This document shows, piece after piece, positions 20,167-26,616 of a stretch of DNA of 26,616 nucleotides. Position 1 is the stretch's first letter; the number at the start of each line of letters is the position of its first letter. A model generated the notes under the pieces. The model ran no database searches and had not been told where the DNA came from. It worked only from the letters and a program-made list of their open reading frames with translations. Position numbers and translations under genes: made by a program. This stretch comes from Plantago elongata (Eukaryota; Streptophyta; Magnoliopsida; Lamiales; Plantaginaceae), in NCBI GenBank assembly GCA_036897095.1, contig JAYMSP010002059.1, positions 1 to 26,616 on the forward strand. The letters run 5' to 3'.

Positions 20167-20480
20167 ACCAATGTCAAACAAGTGCAGTTTTTGCATTGAT
20201 TCGAGTTCAACAAAATAAATCCTCGAAAAATGACTTATGCTAAAATTATACGATATCATTGTTGAAAAATTAAACATAAAATATTACAAGTATGAAAACA
20301 TAAAAAAACAAACAAGGTTTGCGGTGGAATATCATTGATTATGTTGTTCAAAATATCACAACGATGCATGTGAAGTAATGAGCCTCCTATTTTGTGATGG
20401 AGGGTATATTAGTGGTTTTAAAGTGGCAATGTTATGGGGATTTATGATTTTTTTGCAACACCTTATAAAAATGTTGTTCC
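20167..20480 (+). pseudogene. Helitron linker region, part 2 (after the TRIM)
   Basis: Right after the TRIM the plus strand reads NVKQVQFLH-stop-FEFNKINPRKMTYAKI. This fits the FFELNKxDPxARxLTYAEIP block that follows the RLxxHLxNxQ block in Helitron proteins. At about 20370-20480, EVMSLLF and GYISGFKVAMLWGF resemble YYLRMLL and the TFKEACYALGL block. Position and order are right, but similarity is weak and frames are broken. Confidence 0.5.
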
Positions 20481-21156
20481 TTACACAACAGGTCAAGGCC
20501 TGGGTGTGTCGAACAAAATATGAAATCTATTATCAAACGACATTCTATACGATCAACAAATGATACTCAACAATCCTTGTACACTAAATTTACATACTAT
20601 ATAGCCATTCCCATATGTAATAACAACCAATTTAAAATTTATATTGAATTCTCATATAACGATTAGAGATGTAAATAGCTCCGTCGGAGAGTTGTTTACT
20701 TACAACTCTCCGATAAGAGTTGTTTACAACTTCAATTGGATCCGTTTCGGTTCCTTGAGTAGCCGTTTGACCTCCATCGGAGTTTCAATTTCGACCGAGA
20801 TTACCGGATTGTTGTTGGAGTTCGAGTTTTGTGAAAACGATAAGGAAGAAGGGAAAAATGAATTGGGTATACTTTAAAATAAATTTAATTGAGGTTTAAT
20901 ACAATAACATTGAGTCATTATTGTAATTTATAAAAAATCAGTTAAATGTGCAGTAAATTGAAGATTGTAAATCGCAACCAATTCCAATTAATTTTATTTT
21001 GTATTTATTTTATTTACGGTCAACCTAAAAAAAAAAAGATTTTGGGTGTATTTGTGATTATTTGAATATAAGGGATGAATACGTAATTGGCTCAAATTTA
21101 AGGGGTAAGAAACATAATTTTTTTCTTAAATATTTGATGATATAAATCAATTTAAT
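20481..21156. other. Unassigned stretch within the Helitron remains
   Basis: The helicase core would be expected here between the linker and the C-terminal block, but I do not see it. A GC-richer insert-like patch (about 20660-20860) has a 77-codon open frame without known motif and a perfect 11-bp hairpin (20685-20712). Confidence 0.4.
20685..20712 (+). repeat. Perfect 11-bp hairpin
   Basis: CGGAGAGTTGT, a 6-nt loop TTACTT, then ACAACTCTCCG. A partial third copy of the arm (AGAGTTGTTTACAAC) follows at once. Function unknown. Confidence 0.7.
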
Positions 21157-21700
21157 ATGTCAAAGATGTCCACATATTTAATTGAATATTTTAGCGCACA
21201 GAACATGTATATGGAAGATAACTTTGAGAATGGTCTTAAACATATTTTTTACCATAGATTTCTCACAAAATTAATTGTTCTGAATTATAACCTTAGGATT
21301 ACAAAAACATGGTGCATGATAATGCTTTTGAGGATTATTAATCGAACTTTCAAATAGTATAATGCCACAAGGCTTATAGTTATTGATCATACAAGTTTAT
21401 CATCAAAGCAAAAATGATATATTGAATCAATGCGTGTAAAAAGTTTTTAATTCCTATGATGAGAATGATGAGCGACCCAAAATAGATTAAAGGTAGTAAT
21501 TTACAATTTAGTGGTAATACATATGACACGACAACAAACGTAACTTGGAAAGAAGTCTTCAACAAGTTATGAGTTAATCTTAAAAAACCGACAAAATTTT
21601 ATATATGGGGATCTACTTTAAGTTTTGCACTTTTTTAAGGGTAGTGTGACTTCCGATGCAATGTTGAAGCGATTAGATCATGCATTTTGTCACACTGTAT
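21157..21700 (+). pseudogene. Helitron helicase C-terminal region
   Basis: The open frame 21157-21357 reads DNFENGLKHIFYHRFLTKL and then NYNLRITKTWCMIMLLRIIN. This corresponds to the YPTEFLNxL ... LRIKxGxPIMLLRNIN block of Helitron helicases. It continues past a stop as YNATRLIVIDHTSLSS, corresponding to CNGTRLIVT. Next come KFLIPMMRM and SDPK, for VFIPRMRLxPSD (about 21445-21485). Last is FIYGDLL-stop-VLHFFKGSVTSDAMLKRL (about 21597-21680), for FTHGQLYVALSRVTSxxGL. The order is canonical and leads directly to the candidate 3' terminus. Several stops and frameshifts show it is dead. Confidence 0.75.
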
Positions 21701-21771
21701 TTTTTATATGCTTCTCGGCTTCTACATATTATTGTAGAAATTTATTAATTTCTTATCTTAATTTTTTGTCC

Positions 21772-21801
21772 ATGCCCCGTCGAGTGTCATATAGTATCTA
21801 A
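21772..21801 (+). other. Candidate Helitron 3' terminus (hairpin plus CTAA)
   Basis: Imperfect stem ATGCCCC / GTGTCAT (five of seven pairs) with loop GTCGA at 21772-21790, then a 7-nt spacer and CTAA followed by T (21798-21802). Helitrons end in a short hairpin just before CTRR and insert between A and T. It lies about 100 bp after the helicase C-terminus, the expected place. Confidence 0.5.
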
Positions 21802-21802
21802 T

Positions 21803-23235
21803 TAAGGCTAAAAAAAATCACAATTTATTATCTCACGAAGTGTATAACCCTTATACTTTTTCTGGTACATATGGTATCATGTGAAGTTAAGTCTTACCAA
21901 TAATTTTTCGATTTTACATATTGCAAAACGTTTTTTTTATCATACTTTAACAATATGTTATCCTTATAAACTCTAGATCTTCATCTTAATAGATTTTTTT
22001 CCAAGCTTATACATACTAATTTTCACAATAGGAATCATTCAACAAAATTAACTCATATATGAATTAAATAAGCGTAGGTCATCCCCGGTTTAAGTATATG
22101 ATAATGCTTATACTGATCAAAATACCGAGTTGAAGTATGCAACAAGTTTCATAAGTACTGATATTAGAAAGGGTATAAGTGAGCTTAATATAATATTAAT
22201 AATCTCTATGAAATCGAAAAGGTTTTCGCTCCATTTGTGATGGTAAACCCATTCAACATGATGAAGTTCCCTATCAATTTTAATAGAGATTTTCAATGAT
22301 ATAATCTATTTTACTATCACTATAAAAAAAAAGTCTTGAGAAATCTCTTGAACACAAGTCGGCTTCTACACCCTCCCACAGTCATATGTATTGAAACGTG
22401 ATGTATTTAAGTTTCTCTCTATAAATTGCGAGGAGAAAGAGATTTATCGTAGTTATATGCGACGACATGTTATTAAAATATATGACATGACATGTTCATT
22501 ATCATCAACATTTTATTATACGATAAATTAATTTGTTATTTTAACTATTGTTTTCATGTCCCATGAATCATCGATCGATGTACCATTAGTAAATTTATAT
22601 TTGAAAGTAATCAACTGCCTTGGAATCTCTCTAATTACTAATTGAAATAGACCCTCGGAATCTATATCGGTTAGTACTCAAGATTCAAGGAATCTAAACA
22701 CGTTATGAGTTATGACCATGGCATCAATAATGGTTGTGGGATTTATAAATAAAGTTGATTAGTAGCACATGTTATCAATCAAGGAGAGTATATTGCGACA
22801 ATAGTCTAACAATGTAAAGTGTTGGTTCAGATTTTAAGGTCAATTGTAAGTACAATTGCCCTTTAAATCTATGGGATTCCACGAGTAGATTTAAACAAAA
22901 AAGTATTAATGTGATTATCATTAGACCATAGGTCATTTTATATAATTTCTTAATATAATTTCGTTGGTCTATATTTTTTTTCATCATTGTATATGAGTAA
23001 TTTATATTAAGAGTCAACCTAAAGAGTCTCATGTTATAATTTTCAGAAATAGTATGTATATAAACAAAATTTGTCCCTCATCAATTAATGAATACATGGA
23101 ATTGGTGTGCAAAGTCTGATTCTCAACTTCATATGTTTTAAGTTTTCCACACTGTGCATATTTGAAAAGGCTGAATTATAAGGTATAAATGATATAAAAT
23201 TTCACAAAGTAATCGATAGATGTGTTCATTTTATA
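21803..23235. other. AT-rich intergenic region
   Basis: No recognisable gene. A 20-bp imperfect palindrome lies at about 22822-22865 (AGATTTTAAGGTCAATTGTA and its near reverse complement). Small open frames are typical of AT-rich background. Confidence 0.5.
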
Positions 23236-23244
23236 AAAATAAAA

Positions 23245-23329
23245 GAGAAAATTATATTTTTCACTTGAACTTTTTAGCCCACTTTGAATTTACACCTAAA
23301 CCTTTTTTTTGGAATCTGCACTTGAACGT
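23245..23329 (+). repeat. Left terminal inverted repeat of the Pack-MULE
   Basis: Pairs with 24022-24107 with scattered mismatches and a short T-run length difference. Confidence 0.85.
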
Positions 23330-23444
23330 TTTAAATTATTGTGGCTTCACACAAAGGTTGAATGTCATTAATGACGTCCGTTAACTGAGGGTAAAAAAGG
23401 TCAGAGAGCAAAAGGTGAAGGACTGGAATTTTAATACCAAAAAG

Positions 23445-23993
23445 GTTGAACCACAATCACTTACACACACAACCTTCCTCAAAATTCTCCCACCTGAGTC
23501 TCCCGCAACGGATGCGGCCTCAGCTCCAAACTCGGCGGCCGGCTCTGATGCACCGACGGCCGCACCGGCGGCCTGAAAATCCCGCTCCCACCGTCCGATC
23601 CGGCGAATTCAGGCAGCGGCTGGTCAGGGGAAGGAGACGCGTTGCTGGAGAGCTTCCAGTCGAGGAACTAGAGCATGTAGTCGAGACAGCGCTGGTAATT
23701 GGAGGAGGGTCATTGTCAACGTCCTCCTCCGGTGAGGAGTTGAAGAAGCGGTCGAAAATTCTAGGGGTTTTTTGGTAATTGGAGGTGGAGTCATCGTAGC
23801 TGAGGTTTCTGCCCCCGAGGTTTTTGGTTGTGGTAGTGGTGGTGGTGTCTTCTTCGTCGTCATCGGAGTCGTCGGAGCGGAAGGTGAAGAACTGGGAGTA
23901 GCTGCTGTGGAGAAATGAAGGTTCTAGGTTTTGGTCATCCCTTATCAGCGCGTGAAGCACACGCACACTGACGGCCAATTTAACACCGTCCAT
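23445..23993 (-). pseudogene. Captured gene fragment, likely N-terminal exon of a FRA3/5PTase12-14-type inositol polyphosphate 5-phosphatase
   Basis: The minus frame at about 23659-23480 reads [17 protein letters not shown] and then [18 protein letters not shown]. From memory this is the conserved segment just before the WD40 repeats of plant type II inositol polyphosphate 5-phosphatases, which remove the 5-phosphate of inositol phosphates and phosphoinositides. Just upstream is [17 protein letters not shown], with a TAG where the family has Gln. A 157-codon open frame starts at ATG 23993 with a Ser/Asp/Thr-rich stretch (FFTFRSDDSDDDEED). It lies in a different frame from the conserved part, so one or more frameshifts are present. 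Past GEF the frame shifts again, and GTAAGT (about 23461) may be the old splice donor. No phosphatase or WD40 domain is included. A chimeric transcript is possible but not shown. Confidence 0.6.
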
Positions 23994-24021
23994 GCCGTGT
24001 GTTGACTAGTTATGTTGACTA

Positions 24022-24107
24022 ATGTTCAAGTGCAGACTTCAAAAAAGAAGATTTGGATGTAAATTCAAAGTGGGCTGAAAGGTTCAAGTGAAAAATAAAA
24101 TTTTCTC
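24022..24107 (-). repeat. Right terminal inverted repeat of the Pack-MULE
   Basis: Reverse complement of the left repeat. It is followed at once by AAAATAAAA, the same 9-mer that precedes the left repeat. Confidence 0.85.
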
Positions 24108-24116
24108 AAAATAAAA

Positions 24117-24807
24117 CTACACCATTGAATGACAATCATATTTCATATGATAATACTTTAACTAGCTAGGTATTAAAAATTATTTCAATTTAATTTAGTT
24201 TAGTTAAGTGAAATTCCGTTACCAAGAACACAATTTAAGTTTACATATATCCAACAGTGAGATCCGCATAGAGATTGTCAAATATGCAAACGTATTCTCT
24301 AATCTTACATGATAATTTCTATAGAAGAAATTAATTCATCCTTTTATTCTTCCTATTTCAGAATCAAATATCACGTTCATGCTTATTTATGGTTTACGTA
24401 TTGGTCACGAGGTCAAATATCGGTCATGTTAGTATGTTACGTTGGTTAGCTTCGTTTCAAGTCAAAATCGGCTAGCTACGATTTTCCAAAATTGGTAGTA
24501 TTATTTCTATTCCTAAAAAAAGTATAACATTTGTCCACGTACAAGGAACACAATCATATACAGGTGGTTCATTTAATTTTATTTTATATAATAGTGACTA
24601 ATACATTTACTGAAATGACAAAGATATATAATTTGACAATTATAAAATAACATCAAAATAAAATCATAAAAGGGACAATTACTATGGGATTCTTTACGGA
24701 TGCATAAGGTGGTGCAATGAAATGGAGCTGGAGTGGTAAGGAGGAGGTGTATAGTTCGATCTAGTGGAGCCATAAGGTAGTTTAGGAGTAAATGGGGTGT
24801 TGATATA
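24117..24807. other. AT-rich intergenic region
   Basis: No gene or element was recognised. A 64-codon minus frame at 24579-24773 has no motif. Confidence 0.5.
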
Positions 24808-25398
24808 CAATAAAAATTCTGTAAAGGAATACTCTATAAAGGTATAAACTCTCTATAGTCATAAAAAATTAATTGGGACCAATTATAAATAAGAATAAAC
24901 TCTACATTATCATATTCCATGACTTTATTCGGTCCCGTATTAAGTAATTATACCTTTATATAGTAATAATTGATGTAATATTTAATAATATTTATTATAT
25001 ATATAATTCTCATTAAATGAAATTTAAGATGTAAAATAATTAGAGTTGTTTGTGATAGTGATTTGAACTTTGGAGTGATAAGTCTTTTTTAGCATCCGTA
25101 TAAGTGGTAGTTCATCTATATATGAACCTTCTTGTTGCACCCGAAACATTTATAGCTTGTCACATAAGTCCGAAGCTTCTTGACACGAATTTTTTTATAT
25201 TTTTTGGAATACATTAAAATTTTACTAAAAAAGTTCGTATTTAGTAATCTTATTCAATAAGTATAACATTTAAGTTATGCACATTATTTTATTATGAAAA
25301 AGATATTTTTTGTACAAATTAACCTCTACTTAGGAATAAATTCTCTATAGAAATATTTTTTCAAGTCCCAAAGATATGACTGCATAGAGTTTTTACTG
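24808..25398. mobile_element. Emigrant-like (pogo, Tc1/mariner) non-autonomous element, decayed
   Basis: The left end CAATAAAAATTCTGTAAA and reverse-complemented right end CAGTAAAAACTCTATGCA match imperfectly. Both lie next to TA, the mariner target. The right end resembles the Arabidopsis Emigrant end CAGTAAAACCTCTATAAA. Inside, CTCTATAGTC, TTGGGACC and GGTCCCG, with repeated CTCTATA/TATAGAG words, are typical of the family. No transposase frame is present. At 591 bp it is about the size of Emigrant elements. The TA duplication alone is weak evidence. Confidence 0.5.
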
Positions 25399-25470
25399 TA
25401 CTACTAGAGTAGTTGTAATCTTAATCGTTATTACATCCCTAACTATCAATTAAGAAGTCAGGTCATACTT

Positions 25471-25576
25471 AACAAACTAGCTGAAAAGTTAACTGGTAGC
25501 TGGTTAGGTAGCTTTTATTTTCAACAAACTAACTTGGTTAGCTTCTCGAATCAATTAGCTTTTCAGCTAGCTTGTT
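25471..25576. repeat. Small foldback element (about 106 bp)
   Basis: The 22-nt arms AACAAACTAGCTGAAAAGTTAA and TTAGCTTTTCAGCTAGCTTGTT pair with about two mismatches. The inside has further TAGCT/AGCTA words. It looks like a MITE hairpin; no clear target duplication was seen, so no superfamily is assigned. Confidence 0.6.
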
Positions 25577-25860
25577 TGAAAAACTGTGCATTTATGTAAT
25601 GAGCTTTTTATAAAAAAAGAAACTAATAAAATTAAAAAGTTAGTGGTAAACAGAGCCGTATGCCATTGTAGCACCTAACCTCCTGCATGGTAGTTGTGGC
25701 ACCTTTCCGGTTCTCTTGGACTAGTAGGCTATAACGGGTTCATGAGAATCATGAGCACCTAAACTTTGTAATGCATATATTGAAAACCGGTGCGGCGATA
25801 ATTAGTTATTGAGGTAGTGAACAATTAACCTAAACTAATATGAATGTAAACATGAACTAC

Positions 25861-25945
25861 GTACACCGATATTGGTAGGCTTGTCGACTTTGACCGGATT
25901 CATGGGTTTCAACCCAATCGAACCCAATTGAATCCATATCGGTAC
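25861..25945. repeat. Imperfect foldback (about 85 bp)
   Basis: ACCGATAT (25865-25872) pairs with ATATCGGT (25936-25943). Closer in, GGATTCATGGGTT pairs with AACCCAATTGAATCC, with a two-base bulge. Possible hairpin or tiny MITE. Confidence 0.5.
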
Positions 25946-26616
25946 GACTTTAACCCAATTGACAATCCTGGATGTCGGAGTTATAGATTCCGATTCCTCG
26001 TGCTTACCACGCTACTCTCAAGTCTAATAATTCTATACATCCGTCCGTCGTTACATGTATAATTAAAGACGATACCATTACAGGAAGCAACGCCACTCAA
26101 TTGGTTCATAAATCACTTATCAGATGTGATTCCTTATGGATCCCACAAGTGATTTCCAAAAGGAAAAATACAAGTTTCACATACCTCATCAACTCATGAT
26201 TACAATTGCTTCAAAACTAATTAATTCAATCTAATGACATGCAAGTCAATTATCTCCAAAAATATCTCACACACTTTCTGTAAGTAGTAATAATTCGTGA
26301 CCACGTAACGACGTATTAAACTTTTTATAAAATAATAATAATTTATCTATTAATACAAATAATAAATAATTAAAAATAAATATTAATAATTTATAATAAA
26401 AAAGTAAGACCATACGTAAAAATAGAGTACATAATAATAAGAATAATAAATAATTAAAGTTTGGCCAAAAAGAAAAAAGGAAAGAAAAAAAGTGCGAAAA
26501 CGTCGAGTTCTGGGACAGATGACAAACCAAATACAATGCATACAAAGTATTGAAAATGATAGTTAACTACCGAGTTATAATACTTGTATACTATCTAATA
26601 TTACAAAATGAAGATG
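25946..26616. other. AT-rich intergenic region
   Basis: A 9-bp stem AAATCACTT/AAGTGATTT lies at 26110-26155, and ATAAT-rich low-complexity sequence at about 26320-26460. A 92-codon minus frame at 26267-26545 is a product of that low complexity. No gene was seen. Confidence 0.55.

Larger units (their letters stand above)
16894..21801 (+). mobile_element. Decayed, rearranged Helitron (RepHel helicase remains), with nested TRIM
   Basis: Separate blocks of the Helitron Rep-helicase protein can be recognised. The helicase core is present twice, on opposite strands (16894-17860 minus, 18203-18890 plus). The linker that normally precedes the helicase is at 19240-20480 plus, split by a TRIM. The helicase C-terminus is at 21157-21700 plus. 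A hairpin plus CTAA at 21772-21801 fits a Helitron 3' end. The Rep endonuclease domain and a 5' TC end were not found. Block order is not that of a normal gene, so this is either one heavily rearranged copy or several fragments of related copies inserted together. Limits are approximate. Confidence 0.7.
23245..24107. mobile_element. Mutator-like element carrying a host gene fragment (Pack-MULE), 863 bp
   Basis: Terminal inverted repeats of about 85 bp: the left starts GAGAAAATTATATTTTTCAC (23245) and the right, reverse-complemented, starts GAGAAAATTTTATTTTTCAC (24107). Both continue through AGCCCACTTTGAATTTACA and end near CTGCACTTGAAC. They are flanked by a perfect 9-bp direct repeat AAAATAAAA (23236-23244, 24108-24116). 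Nine bases is the diagnostic Mutator target-site length, though the repeat is A-rich. The centre (about 23500-23900) is strikingly GC-rich compared with its surroundings and holds protein-coding-like sequence. No transposase is encoded, so movement would need a partner element. Confidence 0.85.

Noticed and set aside
21708-21735. CTTCTCGGCTTCTACA resembling the start of U2 snRNA
   Set aside because: Only a short match, with no continuation of the conserved U2 sequence or promoter elements.
23446-23778. 110-codon plus-strand Arg-rich frame
   Set aside because: Reverse of the captured exon; its composition follows from GC-rich coding sequence on the other strand.
26267-26545. 92-codon hydrophobic minus frame
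   Set aside because: Made of ATAAT/TTATT low-complexity sequence; Phe/Leu-rich by composition only.

Overview
The window is nuclear DNA of a flowering plant, almost certainly a eudicot. It is AT-rich, has a compact multi-exon gene with GT-AG introns, and is full of plant-type transposable elements. The family or species cannot be fixed from sequence alone. One intact protein gene is present; nearly everything else is a nested, decayed set of mobile elements.

Layout, left to right. (1) 1231-4852, minus strand: a complete nine-exon half-size ABC transporter of the ABCG11/12/13/15 clade (688 residues), with all nucleotide-binding motifs and a normal C-terminus. (2) 6744-9165: a non-autonomous, mutated Ty1/copia-like element with two 244-bp LTRs, a purine tract and a 5-bp target duplication differing at one base. 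(3) 9448-10056: the N-terminal half of an F-box gene, frameshifted and cut off by the next element. (4) 10056-16893, minus strand: the LTR-less inside of a Ty3/gypsy element of the Tat lineage (gag end, protease, RT, RNase H, second RNase H, integrase). It carries a separate antisense gene on the plus strand (10056-12197). It has many stops and frameshifts, one exactly at the protease active site. (5) 16894-21801: scrambled remains of a Helitron RepHel gene. The helicase core occurs as two inverted copies, the linker between Rep and helicase is split by a TRIM element (19503-20166), and the helicase C-terminus is followed by a candidate Helitron 3' hairpin and CTAA end. (6) 23245-24107: a Mutator-like element with about 85-bp terminal inverted repeats and a perfect 9-bp target duplication. 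Its GC-rich cargo looks like the N-terminal exon of a FRA3-type inositol polyphosphate 5-phosphatase (a Pack-MULE). (7) 24808-25398: an Emigrant-like (pogo/mariner) element, followed by small foldback sequences.

The genes do not form a pathway. Nesting gives partial relative ages: the TRIM is younger than the Helitron linker it splits, and the Tat fragment abuts broken ends of both the F-box gene and the Helitron. I found no RNA genes, CRISPR arrays or convincing new protein system. The most noteworthy items are the inverted, internally duplicated Helitron helicase, the Pack-MULE cargo, and the antisense gene in the Tat element.
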